Source: Rhodothermales bacterium
GTDB lineage: Bacteria; Bacteroidota; Rhodothermia; Rhodothermales; JANQRZ01
Length of the DNA stretch: 64,000 bases
Reading direction: 5' to 3'
NCBI GenBank assembly: GCA_039944855.1
Contig: JBDUXZ010000011.1
Span: 62,001-126,000 of the forward strand
Below are positions 6,721 through 14,570 of this stretch, piece by piece; the stretch's first letter is position 1; each line of letters opens with the position of its first letter. The notes beneath the pieces are model-generated. The model saw only the letters and a list, made by a program, of their open reading frames with translations, searched no databases and had not been told where the DNA came from. A program made the translations under genes and the position numbers.

Positions 6721-7893
6721 TCAATTCGAGGCGAAACGGAAGCCGCGCTCGTACTGCTCTTTGTAGTCGCGGATCGAGCGGAAGATGGCGCTCGCGAGCA
6801 GGTCCTGCCCCTCTGCGCTGCGGAGGAAGCGGGCCTCGCCCGGGTTCGTCACGAAGCCGAGCTCGATGAGGACGGCGGGCATCGAGGCGCGCCACAGCAC
6901 GAGGAAGCCGGCCTGCTTGACGCCGCGCGACGGCCGGTCGGCCCGGTCGGCGAACTGGCCCTCGATCAGCGAGGCGAGCCGCTCGCTCTCACGCTGGTAC
7001 GCCGTCGTGGCGAGCGTCTGCACGATCATCGCCGCGTCGTCGAACCCGGCGTAGAGGTCGGGGTCGCTCTCGAGGGCGACGACGCCGTTCTCGCGCTCCA
7101 TCACGTCGTGCGCGCTGTCGCTCCGGTGGAGGCCGAGGAAGTACGTCTCCGACCCCTTCGCCGAGCTGCTGCCGGCGGCGTTCGCGTGGATCGACACGAA
7201 GAGCTTGCCGCACGACTCATTCGCGATCCGCCCGCGCTCGTGGAGCTCGATGAAGCGGTCGTCGTTACGGGTGTAGACGACACGGATGCCGAGGCGGTCC
7301 TCCACGTACTGCCCGACCTTCTTCGTCACGGCAAGCGTGATGTCTTTCTCACGGACGCCGTTCGAGGCCGCGCCGCCGTCGTGCCCGCCGTGCCCGGCGT
7401 CGAGCACGATGCAGTCGAGAGCCCAGTGCTCGTTGCTCGCGGCGTCGGCCTGCCCGGCGGCGACGGGACCGGCCGGGGGCCGCGTGTACGTCAGCCCGAG
7501 GAGGACGTCATCGGAGTCGCGGTCGGGGTAGGCCTTCGCCTCGACGGGCGTGTTCGGATCGATCTCGAACGTGATAATGATGCGGTCGTCGGTGGGACGG
7601 ATGGTGTAGCGCCGGACCGGACCGCGCGCGTCGTCCCTTCGCACCGTCGTCGCGAGTCCAGTGTGGTAGAGCACGAGTCGCACCTCGGTCGGGCTCACCC
7701 GCTCGGGCTCGCTGTACGCGCCGATCTTGCCGGTGGTGTGGATGCGGACGACGTAGCCTTTGTTGTCCGAGCGTTCCGTGAACGAAATGCGCGCGACGTC
7801 GGAGCCTGCGTGCGCATCGAGCGGCAGCACGAACAAGAGGAGGAGGAGCGTGCGCCCGAGGGTGCGGGCGAGGAGAGGGAGAGACCGCTGCAT
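6721..7893 (-). CDS. amiC: N-acetylmuramoyl-L-alanine amidase (AmiC type)
   Basis: 390 residues from MQRSLPLLART. A signal peptide ends near AHAG (residue 27). An AMIN-like beta domain follows (about 30-130), then an Amidase_3 domain (about 165-385) with zinc ligands His in LDAGHGGHDGG, Glu in HERGRIAN and His in VSIHANA, plus the catalytic Glu in VLIELGFVTN. It cleaves the amide bond between MurNAc and the stem peptide during daughter-cell separation in the periplasm. The frame is open further upstream to 8187, but only this ATG gives a proper signal peptide. Two candidate promoters lie 155-300 nt upstream. Confidence 0.93.
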   Translation of the reverse strand: MQRSLPLLARTLGRTLLLLLFVLPLDAHAGSDVARISFTERSDNKGYVVRIHTTGKIGAYSEPERVSPTEVRLVLYHTGLATTVRRDDARGPVRRYTIRPTDDRIIITFEIDPNTPVEAKAYPDRDSDDVLLGLTYTRPPAGPVAAGQADAASNEHWALDCIVLDAGHGGHDGGAASNGVREKDITLAVTKKVGQYVEDRLGIRVVYTRNDDRFIELHERGRIANESCGKLFVSIHANAAGSSSAKGSETYFLGLHRSDSAHDVMERENGVVALESDPDLYAGFDDAAMIVQTLATTAYQRESERLASLIEGQFADRADRPSRGVKQAGFLVLWRASMPAVLIELGFVTNPGEARFLRSAEGQDLLASAIFRSIRDYKEQYERGFRFASN

Positions 7894-8191
7894 GGCGGAG
7901 GCTGTCGTTAAAAAGTGGCGGGGCGCCGCACGCCGCGGCGTGTCCTCCCCGTCGAATCCCGTGCCGAACGGGGCAGTATCGGCAGCGGCTCGGCGCCGTG
8001 GCGTTGCCGCACGGGGTGGGAACGGCCCGTTTCCAGAACGGGGGCGGATTATATCCGAAAGCGCACGACGCCCCGACCGGCTACCGGTGCGCGACCCTCT
8101 CCTGACGCGCGGGTAGAATGGTACGGGGCCGAGCGATTTCGCTATGCGGGGCGCGCTCCTGATTCGGGGGACAGCGCCACCACACACTTAA
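7894..8191 (-). other. Long leader region of the amidase gene
   Basis: A gene-free stretch upstream of the amidase. On the minus strand it holds a perfect TATAAT at 8048-8053 (no good -35 seen), and a 6-bp stem CCCGTT/AACGGG near 8027-8043. No ORF with family character is visible on either strand and no known riboswitch was recognised. Confidence 0.4.
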
Positions 8192-8220
8192 AGTATAACG
8201 TTAAGTGGGGCGAGTTCCAA
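8192..8220 (-). promoter_or_regulatory. Sigma70-like promoter TTGGAA-N17-TATACT reading toward the amidase
   Basis: On the minus strand TTGGAA (8215-8220) is 17 nt from TATACT (8192-8197). The -10 lies inside a dyad CACTTAA-N9-TTAAGTG (8185-8207), an AT-rich island in GC-rich DNA, so a regulator could cover the promoter. It is just downstream of the ECF operon terminator and is about 300 nt from the amidase start. Confidence 0.5.
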
Positions 8221-8237
8221 GCCTCCCCGTCCAGAGA

Positions 8238-8269
8238 AATGCAGAGGGGCAGCGCGAACGCCGCCCCTC
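8238..8269 (-). terminator. Terminator of the ECF sigma operon
   Basis: On the minus strand GAGGGGC (8263-8269) pairs with GCCCCTC (8244-8250); inside, GGCG and CGCT close on a TTCG tetraloop. The sequence after the stem is moderately T-rich (TGCATTTCTC). It lies 28 nt after the stop of the last operon gene (8297). Confidence 0.65.
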
Positions 8270-8296
8270 CGGTGGAGCCGGGGCCGAGGAGGGCGT

Positions 8297-9085
8297 TTAC
8301 CAGTCTAGCTCGTCGCCTTCGCCGAGGAGGTCGCGCTCGCGACGCTCGATGATCTCGCGGCGAGCCCGCTCGCGCTCGGCGAGCGCTTCGTTGCGCTCGG
8401 CGAGGTCACTCTGAAGGCGTTCTTCGCTCTGCTGAAGATGCTCGATCTGCTCGCGGCGGGCCTGCTGCTTGAGATCGAATGTCTGCTCCAGGGTGGCGCG
8501 CAGCTCGCGCGTGAGGCGCTCGCGCTCGGCCCCTTCGGCACGGCGGAGCTGACGCGCGAGGTCGCGGCTCTCGCGCTCTCCGTCAGCGATGCCGCGGCGC
8601 GTTTCGGGCTCGATGCCCCGACCGCCGAATCCGGGCCACGGCATCAGGCCCTCCTCGCCGAAGGCCATCCCCACGTCGCCGGGCACGCCACGGAAACGCA
8701 GCATCCGGTGTAGGGCCGAATCCACGTCTGCCTCGAAATCGAAGTCGTCGAACTCGACCATCGCGCCGTCGGGCTTCGTGCGGAAGGCGAAGGCGCGCGG
8801 CCCCTCACCGTCGCGCTCGAACCAGACGTTCGGGCCGTCGTCGTCGTGCTGCATCTCGAAACGGCGGTGCGGGCCAGCCTCGCCCTCACGTTCGACGAGG
8901 AGCGGGCCATCCTTAACGCGGACACGGAGCGGGGCGTCTTCGGCTACGGTGAACCGCTCGACGGTCCCGTCGGGCCGGGTGATGGTGACCTCAGTGCCGT
9001 CGCGCTCGACGGTGAGGTCTTGAGCCGTAGCGACCGGGGCGCCGAGCATGACGACGCCCACGAGCAACAGGGTAGAAATACGCAT
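8297..9085 (-). CDS. Exported coiled-coil protein of the ECF operon (paralogue 2)
   Basis: 262 residues from MRISTLLLVG; signal peptide ending near ATAQ (residue 22). The N-terminal half is a beta-rich region with Asp/Glu-rich stretches; the C-terminal 100 residues form a Glu/Arg-rich coiled coil. That coiled coil resembles the end of the next gene upstream (9172-9861): both have LR-x2-L-x3-F-x-LKQ-x2-RRE...RxEII-x2-R. The pair are therefore likely tandem paralogues, last and second-last of the sigma operon. The pattern recalls periplasmic stress sensors such as CpxP/Spy but lacks the LTxxQ signature, so I leave it unnamed. The frame stays open to 10105, but that upstream part is antisense to other genes. 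Confidence 0.8.
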   Translation of the reverse strand: MRISTLLLVGVVMLGAPVATAQDLTVERDGTEVTITRPDGTVERFTVAEDAPLRVRVKDGPLLVEREGEAGPHRRFEMQHDDDGPNVWFERDGEGPRAFAFRTKPDGAMVEFDDFDFEADVDSALHRMLRFRGVPGDVGMAFGEEGLMPWPGFGGRGIEPETRRGIADGERESRDLARQLRRAEGAERERLTRELRATLEQTFDLKQQARREQIEHLQQSEERLQSDLAERNEALAERERARREIIERRERDLLGEGDELDW

Positions 9086-9171
9086 GACAGAAGAGGGTTT
9101 GGTGAGGGATACGGTCGGACGGGGCGTGTGCCCCGCTGCACCCTCCGTAGGCCCTGCCCGGCGAGAAAGCC

Positions 9172-9861
9172 TTACTGCCCCGTCAGTTCGCGCATGCGGT
9201 GCTGGATGATCTCGTCCCGCATCGCCTCGCGCTCCTGCAGCCGCTGGCGCAGCGCCTGCAGCACCTCCTCCACCTGCTGCGCTTCCTCCCGGCGGTTCTC
9301 CTGCTTCAGCTCGAACATCGCTTCGAGCTTCTCGCGGAGTTGCGAGCGGAGCGTTGCCTGATTCGGGACGTTCGGGTTCTGGCGGAGTGTGCGGGCGAGA
9401 CGGAGCGCTTCGGCTTCCATCTCTCGCTCCCGAATGAGGCGCTCGTAGAGCGCGCGGTCCCGCTCGGAGAGCCCCTGCATGTAGGCCTGCTCGGCCTGCT
9501 TGGCGGCCGCTTCGTTCACCGGCTCGGGCCGGGCGAGGGCGAACGCCTGCCGGTCCATGTCCTCCTCCTTGAGCTCCACGAGGCGGTCGCCGTCGAGGGC
9601 GTAGAGCCGGCCGTTGAGCCCGATCGCAGGCGCGACCGGCCCGCTGTACTCGAACGACATGCTCATGCCGTCGATGTCGAGCCCCTGCGGGAGCGCACCT
9701 GCGGGGAGCGCCTCGCCGTCGTGGTAGACAGCGCCGTTGTGGATCTCTAGCCGGTGGACCTGCGCCTCGGCGGCGCGGCCGACGGCGAAACCGGCCGGGA
9801 CCTGCGCTTGCACGGTGCCGGCGAGGAGCGCGAGCCCGGTGAAGAGGACGAAACGTGTCAT
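9172..9861 (-). CDS. Exported coiled-coil protein of the ECF operon (paralogue 1)
   Basis: 229 residues from MTRFVLFTG; signal peptide ending at VQAQ (about residue 19). A short beta region (RLEIHNGAVYHDGEALP) is followed by a long helix from about residue 110 to the end (REREMEAEALRLARTLRQ and onward). The C-terminal part matches the neighbouring paralogue at 8297-9085. Probably periplasmic and part of the sensory or output side of the sigma/anti-sigma system encoded just upstream; this is inference from position. Confidence 0.8.
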   Translation of the reverse strand: MTRFVLFTGLALLAGTVQAQVPAGFAVGRAAEAQVHRLEIHNGAVYHDGEALPAGALPQGLDIDGMSMSFEYSGPVAPAIGLNGRLYALDGDRLVELKEEDMDRQAFALARPEPVNEAAAKQAEQAYMQGLSERDRALYERLIREREMEAEALRLARTLRQNPNVPNQATLRSQLREKLEAMFELKQENRREEAQQVEEVLQALRQRLQEREAMRDEIIQHRMRELTGQ

Positions 9862-9887
9862 GGTCGGTCGGAAACGTGGGGGAGGGA

Positions 9888-10979
9888 TCAGCGCTGGACG
9901 CGCACCTGCATCCAGCCGGTCGCGGCGGGGGTGGAGTCGGGTGCAGCGCCGAGCGAGACGGGCGGCGTGTCCCACCCGAGCCCGGCCTGCGCAGCCTGCA
10001 TCTCGCGGACGCGGAGGTAGAGCAACTGCAATTCCTCGTCACCATCGGTGAGTGGGAGCGTTTCCTCACTCGCGAGCACGAGCCCGTCGGCGTCCGCCGC
10101 CGCATCTGCGAACGAGAATGAGGGAACGGCAGATGGCGCGCTCGCGGGGGGCGCGGTGGCGGGTGCAGCGCGGCGGGCAGACGCGACCTGCACGTCGTCG
10201 CTCTCCACGCTCCGGTTCACGGCCGACGGCGGCGGGGCAGCCGAGGCCACGCGCTCCCTCGCCACGTCAGCGGCGGCAGATCCCGACAGCGCCTCGGTCG
10301 ATGCACCGGCGGGTGCCTCGGCCACGAGCGGTGCCTCATCGGCGGCCGACACGTCGTCTGCGGTTGGCTCTTCGGCTGCGGTTGGCTCTTCGGCTGCGAC
10401 CTGCTGCTCCGCTTCGAACCGGTCGGCGACGATCTCTTGCGGGGTGGCGGCGTCCTGATTCAGCCAGAGCCCACCGCCGAAGACGAGCACGACGGCGAAC
10501 ACCGCACTCAGCGCCGCGACGACCCGGCGGCGCGTCGGCCGTTCCGCCAGTCGGTCGGCGGCGCGTCCCGTAGTGGCGACGACGGGTGCGGGTCCGGCTG
10601 GCGCTGCTGCGGCTGCGACGACAGCGTCGATCACGGAGGCATCGGGCCGCTGGCGCGGGAGGGCGTCGAGGGCCGCTTTCACAGAGGCGAGCGCGGCGGC
10701 TTCCGCCTCGGCGCCTTCCGAAACGAGTGGCTCAGGCTTTTCGTCGTAGGCCGCGCGAATCGGACCGAGGGCGGCCGCTCGCGCCGCTTCCCCCGCCGCC
10801 GCGACGACGGCGTCGATCACCGACGCATCGGGACGCTGCGGTGGAAGGCGATCCAACGCCGCCTTCGTAGAGGCGAGGGCCTCCAGTTCGATCTCCGATT
10901 CGGTCGGAGCGTCGGGGGAATCCCCCTCCGTGCCAGGCACGCCGTAGAGGCGGCGGATGGCGTTCAACTCGTCGTGCAT
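9888..10979 (-). CDS. Putative transmembrane anti-sigma factor
   Basis: 363 residues. The cytoplasmic N-terminal part contains a clear internal duplication: EALASTKAALDRLPPQRP followed by DASVIDAVVAAA near residues 30-60, repeated with few changes near residues 98-130. One membrane segment follows (VVAALSAVFAVVLVFGGG, about 152-172), then an Ala/Glu-rich linker and a periplasmic tail with a LLYLRVREMQ helix. Topology, size and position 60 nt after the ECF sigma gene fit an anti-sigma factor. The classical zinc-binding HxxxCxxC motif of ZAS domains is absent, so the sigma-binding part would be of another type. Confidence 0.7.
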   Translation of the reverse strand: MHDELNAIRRLYGVPGTEGDSPDAPTESEIELEALASTKAALDRLPPQRPDASVIDAVVAAAGEAARAAALGPIRAAYDEKPEPLVSEGAEAEAAALASVKAALDALPRQRPDASVIDAVVAAAAAPAGPAPVVATTGRAADRLAERPTRRRVVAALSAVFAVVLVFGGGLWLNQDAATPQEIVADRFEAEQQVAAEEPTAAEEPTADDVSAADEAPLVAEAPAGASTEALSGSAAADVARERVASAAPPPSAVNRSVESDDVQVASARRAAPATAPPASAPSAVPSFSFADAAADADGLVLASEETLPLTDGDEELQLLYLRVREMQAAQAGLGWDTPPVSLGAAPDSTPAATGWMQVRVQR

Positions 10980-11039
10980 AGTATCGGTGGGATCAAAGGC
11001 TGAGCGGTGTGGTGCGGCCGGGGTGGCAGGAGTGCCGGG

Positions 11040-11624
11040 TTACTTGGCGGCGTTCGGGATGAGGGTCTTGCGGAGGTTGATCAGCGCGTAGCGCATCCGC
11101 CCGAGGGCGGTGTTGATGGAGACGTCCGTGATCTCGGCGATCTCGCGGAACGTGAGTTCGGATTCGTGGCGGAGCAGGACGACCTCGCGCTGTTCCGGCG
11201 GCAGCTTCTCGATAGCATCGCGGAGTTCCTCCACGCGTTCGGCCGTGTCGAGCAGGACGGTGGCGTCGGGCCCGTCATCGGGGAGCCGCTCAAAGAACGA
11301 GGTGCCCTCTTCGTCGCCCGAGTCCACGTCCTGCCACTTCTTGCGGCTGCGGAGGTGATCGAGAGCGGCGTTGCGGGCGATGCGCATCACCCAGCCCAGC
11401 CATCGGCCCTGCTTCTCGTACGAGCCCCGGCGCTTCTGCATCGCGGCGATCGCGCGGAGGAAGGTCTCTTGGAAGAGATCGCTCGCCACCTCGCGGTCGC
11501 GCACCATCCCCACCAGGTAGCCGAAGATCCGGTCCTGGTGGCGTTCGACGAGGAGGCGGAAGGCCCGCTCATCGCCGTGGTCGATGTAGGCTGCGACGAG
11601 GGCTTCGTCTGGCAGGTGCTCCAT
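11040..11624 (-). CDS. RNA polymerase ECF sigma factor
   Basis: 194 residues starting MEHLPDEALVAAY. Region 2 lies at about 15-80 (AFRLLVERHQDRIFGYL, DLFQETFLRAI, WVMRIARNAALDHLRS) and region 4 at about 125-185 (IEKLPPEQREVVLLRHESELTFREIAEITDVSI in two blocks, then a GRMRYAL helix). It directs polymerase to stress or envelope promoters and is presumably held by the membrane protein encoded next. A longer frame to 11843 is open but without family character. First gene of a four-gene operon ending at the hairpin near 8250. Confidence 0.95.
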   Translation of the reverse strand: MEHLPDEALVAAYIDHGDERAFRLLVERHQDRIFGYLVGMVRDREVASDLFQETFLRAIAAMQKRRGSYEKQGRWLGWVMRIARNAALDHLRSRKKWQDVDSGDEEGTSFFERLPDDGPDATVLLDTAERVEELRDAIEKLPPEQREVVLLRHESELTFREIAEITDVSINTALGRMRYALINLRKTLIPNAAK

Positions 11625-11930
11625 GCTGCTGGGCGGCGCGGCGCACGCTCGGGTAACGGCAGCCGCGCCGGGGTTATTGTGCGGAGGGAAGCGCGGCGGC
11701 GGCACCGCGCGGGGAGGGGTAAAATAGCCGCCGGCCCTATCTACGGGCGACCCATCAAAAATGATCTGCCGAGGGCGCCCCCGAGCAACGGGCCAGCCCA
11801 CGGATAGTGTCGACGAGCCCCGAAGGTACTGCCGGCGGCTCATCCACCCGAAGCATTCGCCCCCGTGGGCGGTGCCTCTCGTTTCGGCCGTTCGCCGAGT
11901 CAGGACAGCACATTACGCTGGCAACAGAAC
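11625..11930. other. Intergenic region between the ECF operon and the putative ncRNA
   Basis: About 300 bp that must hold the promoter of the ECF operon on the minus strand and that of the putative RNA on the plus strand. Short open frames here have no start context or family character. I saw no clear promoter hexamers for the sigma gene. Confidence 0.4.
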
Positions 11931-12182
11931 GATAATGTGTACATCTGCGGAACACACCCGGGCCCTTGCCGTCACAGAACCTGCACTTCTTTGACATCGC
12001 ACCTCCCTGAGACGCCTCGAAGTCTCCCAGTGCCCGAGCCAGGTTCTTCCCGCAGACCCTACTCGATCTAACCGCACTTCACATCTCCAGATGTTCAGGC
12101 GTCAAAGAGGGCCCCGCACTTCTGGGCCCGTACTCTGAAGAACGGAAGCCCGGCCGCTCCCCCAGCGGCCGGGCTTCTTTGT
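11931..12182 (+). ncRNA. Putative structured noncoding RNA with its own terminator
   Basis: No coding frame, yet a strong plus-strand intrinsic terminator ends the stretch, so something is transcribed here. A GATAAT -10-like box is at 11931-11936. Within, several complementary arms exist: cgggccc 11959-11965 with 12124-12130; agaacctg 11976-11983 with 12040-12047; ctttgac 11989-11995 with 12101-12107; hairpins 12009-12026 (GAGAC/GTCTC) and 12081-12094 (ACATC/GATGT). The second and third pairs interlock, so a pseudoknot is possible. Length (about 180-235 nt) would suit 6S RNA, but I could not match the 6S bubble; no tmRNA, RNase P or SRP signature is present. Identity unknown. Confidence 0.45.
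12145..12182 (+). terminator. Strong intrinsic terminator
   Basis: A perfect 14-bp stem (12145-12158 with 12164-12177) around a CCCCC loop, followed by TTTGTGTTT on the plus strand. The minus-strand side lacks a T-run, so it primarily stops plus-strand transcription coming from the putative RNA, though it may also bound radA, which ends at 12213. Confidence 0.9.
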
Positions 12183-12212
12183 GTTTCGTCGCTCTGCTCG
12201 GAGGGGCTCCCG

Positions 12213-13589
12213 CTATTCGAGAACGGCTCCCAGCGCCTGCCCGAGCCGCTCGACGGGCGTGACCTTTAGCCCTTTCGGGAAGCTCGCCCCCTTCCGGTTC
12301 GCCTTCGGGATCAGGACCTGCTCGAAGCCGAGCTTCTTCACCTCCGCCACGCGCCCCTCGATCCGGCTCACGGCGCGCACCTCGCCGCCGAGCCCGACCT
12401 CGCCGATCACGACCGTGCCCGAGTCCGTCGGCACGTCGCGGAAGGACGACGCCACGGCGAGCGCCACGCCGAGGTCCACGGCGGGCTCTTCGAGCCGGAC
12501 GCCGCCGGCGACGTTGAGGAACACGTCGTGCTGCGAGAGCCGCATGCCCTCGCGCTTTTCGAGCACGGCGAGGAGGACTTGCAGCCGCTTAGGGTCGAAG
12601 CCGGTCGCCGTGCGCTGCGGGGTGCCGTACGAGGTTGGGCTGACGAGAGCCTGGATCTCGACGAGGATCGGCCGCGTCCCCTCCATCGCGCAGACGATGG
12701 ACGATCCGCTCTGACCGAACTGCCGCTCCGAGAGGAAGATCTCGCTCGGGTTCTCGACCTCGCGCAGCCCGTTCTCGCGCATCTCGAAGAGCCCGATCTC
12801 GCCCGACGCGCCGAACCTGTTTTTGACCGTGCGGAGGATGCGGTAGGCGTGGTGCCGGTCACCCTCGAAGTAGACGACGGTGTCGACCATGTGCTCGAGG
12901 ACGCGCGGCCCGGCAATCGCGCCCGCCTTCGTGACGTGGCCGACGAGGAACGTCGCCGTCGCCATCTGCTTCGTGAGCGTGAGGAGCGCCGCCGTGGACT
13001 CGCGGACCTGGCTGACGGAGCCCGGCGCGCTCGTGAGGTCCGGCCGGTAGATCGTCTGGATCGAGTCGATGACCATCACGTCGGGGCCGATCTCTTGCGC
13101 GGCGGCGATGATCTCTTCGACGTTGGTCTCGGCGAGGAGGTAAAACTCGCCGGTGTCCACGCCGAGCCGCTGCGCGCGGAGCTTCACCTGCCGCGCCGAC
13201 TCCTCCCCCGTGACGTAGAGCACGGTGTGGGCCGGGAGGAAGCGCCCGAGCTCCGTCATCAGCGTCGACTTCCCGATGCCGGGGTCGCCGGCGATGAGCG
13301 TGAGCGAGCCCATCATGATGCCGCCGCCCATCACGCGGTCAAACTCCTGGAGCCCGGTCACGAGCCGAGGCTGTTCGGCGACTTCGACATCGGTGAGCCG
13401 CTGCGCCTTGCCGCCGGTCGAAGCACGGCCAAAGGTCGGGACGATCTGCATCACGGGGGCCTTCACCGCCGAGCGCTCCGTCTCCTCGACGAACGAGTTC
13501 CACGCCTCGCACTCGGGGCACTTGCCCATCCAGCGGTGCGCGGTGTGGCCGCAGCCCTGGCAGGTGAATATGGTCTTAGGTTTAGCCAT
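12213..13589 (-). CDS. radA: DNA repair protein RadA
   Basis: 458 residues from MAKPKTIFTC. An N-terminal C4 zinc finger (C10, C13, C24, C27), a RecA-like ATPase with Walker A GDPGIGKST at 101-109, the RadA-specific KNRFG motif (VKNRFGASGEIG), and a C-terminal Lon-like domain (VAGGVRLEEPAVDLGVALA) are all visible. RadA drives branch migration of recombination intermediates. The frame extends to 13778 but the zinc finger fixes the start. Divergent from mlaE. Confidence 0.97.
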   Translation of the reverse strand: MAKPKTIFTCQGCGHTAHRWMGKCPECEAWNSFVEETERSAVKAPVMQIVPTFGRASTGGKAQRLTDVEVAEQPRLVTGLQEFDRVMGGGIMMGSLTLIAGDPGIGKSTLMTELGRFLPAHTVLYVTGEESARQVKLRAQRLGVDTGEFYLLAETNVEEIIAAAQEIGPDVMVIDSIQTIYRPDLTSAPGSVSQVRESTAALLTLTKQMATATFLVGHVTKAGAIAGPRVLEHMVDTVVYFEGDRHHAYRILRTVKNRFGASGEIGLFEMRENGLREVENPSEIFLSERQFGQSGSSIVCAMEGTRPILVEIQALVSPTSYGTPQRTATGFDPKRLQVLLAVLEKREGMRLSQHDVFLNVAGGVRLEEPAVDLGVALAVASSFRDVPTDSGTVVIGEVGLGGEVRAVSRIEGRVAEVKKLGFEQVLIPKANRKGASFPKGLKVTPVERLGQALGAVLE

Positions 13590-13731
13590 CCCAATCGGTT
13601 GAGCTGCGGCCCCTCGACGGTTGCCGGCTACAGGGTGTTCGTGGTAACGAGTATCTTCACGCAACGACGCGACGCGCTGCGGCGTACCGCGCAGCGCAGC
13701 GCTCAGTATACACTCGCCCCTGTGACACCCC

Positions 13732-14499
13732 ATGGTCGCGTTCCTCAGGACCCGGACGGAAGACCTCTTCGTCGGCATCGGCCGGTTCGGACTGCTGCTG
13801 GGCAGCGCGTTCGGGCAGGTCCGCGATGTCCGGCTCTACTACCGGAACCTCATGGAGCAGTTCGTCCGCGTCGGGATCGACTCGCTCCCGATCGTCGCGC
13901 TCGCGTCGGCGTTCACGGGGGCGGTGACGGCGGTGCAGTCGATCTACCAACTCGAAGGCTCGTTCTACCTCCCGAAGACGGCCGTCGGCTCGTTCGTCAC
14001 GACGAGCGTGATCCTCGAACTCGGTGCGCTCATCGCGGCGTTCATCCTCGCGGGGCGCGTCGGCGCGCGGATCGCGGCGGAGCTGGGGACGATGCGGGTG
14101 ACGGAGCAGATCGACGCGCTCGAGGCGATGGGGCTGAACTCGGCGAGCTACCTCGTCCTCCCGCGCGTGGTGGCGGGCGTGCTGATGTTTCCGGTGATCT
14201 ACGTCGTGGCGTGCACCGTGAGCATCCTGACGGGGATGGCCGTGGGCGAGATCAACGGGGCGATCCCGGTGCAGACGTTCATGGACGGCGCACGCTTGCT
14301 GTTCCGGCCGTACGACGTGTTCTTCGGCGTCGTGAAGTCGCTCGCCTTCGGGTTCGCGATCACGAGCGTGTCGTGCTTCTACGGCTACTTCACGAGCGGC
14401 GGTGCCGAGGGCGTCGGCCGCAGCACGACGCGCGCCACGGTGATGTCGTGCGTGTTCGTCCTCCTCGCCGACTACGTCCTCGCTGTCCTGATGCTTTAG
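13732..14499 (+). CDS. mlaE: Phospholipid ABC transporter permease MlaE
   Basis: 255 residues with about five to six membrane segments and the MlaE/YrbE hallmarks: ALASAFTGAVTAVQ, ELGALIAAFILAGRVGARIAAELGTM (in two parts), EQIDALEAMG, and PRVVAGVLMFP. It is the inner-membrane permease of the Mla system, which moves phospholipids between the inner and outer membranes. First gene of mlaE-mlaF-mlaD. The ATG directly precedes the family N-terminus. Confidence 0.95.
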   Translation: MVAFLRTRTEDLFVGIGRFGLLLGSAFGQVRDVRLYYRNLMEQFVRVGIDSLPIVALASAFTGAVTAVQSIYQLEGSFYLPKTAVGSFVTTSVILELGALIAAFILAGRVGARIAAELGTMRVTEQIDALEAMGLNSASYLVLPRVVAGVLMFPVIYVVACTVSILTGMAVGEINGAIPVQTFMDGARLLFRPYDVFFGVVKSLAFGFAITSVSCFYGYFTSGGAEGVGRSTTRATVMSCVFVLLADYVLAVLML

Positions 14500-14507
14500 A
14501 AGTTTGA

Positions 14508-14567
14508 GGTTGTGGGTTTGGGGTTCTCTCCTCCTGGCCCCGAATCCATGACCCCTAACCCCCAACC
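14508..14567 (+). repeat. Hairpin repeat A at the mlaF start
   Basis: Left arm 14508-14524 and right arm 14551-14567 are complementary in 15 of 17 positions (GGTTGTGGGTTTGGGGT against ACCCCTAACCCCCAACC). The right arm is preceded by ATG (14548-14550) and reads MTPNPQPM followed by TGA, the stop overlapping the GTG start of mlaF at 14571. Related to element B at 17401-17478. Confidence 0.7.
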
Positions 14568-14570
14568 GAT

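Noticed and set aside
9086-10105. Minus-strand open frame continuing upstream of the 8297-9085 gene
   Set aside because: It is antisense or out of frame to the next two genes, and the ATG at 9085 alone gives a signal peptide.
11931-12182. tmRNA, RNase P RNA, SRP RNA or tRNA in the noncoding stretch
   Set aside because: No T-loop/CCA end, no tRNA-like ends, no RNase P core or SRP tetraloop wording; only generic stems and a terminator.
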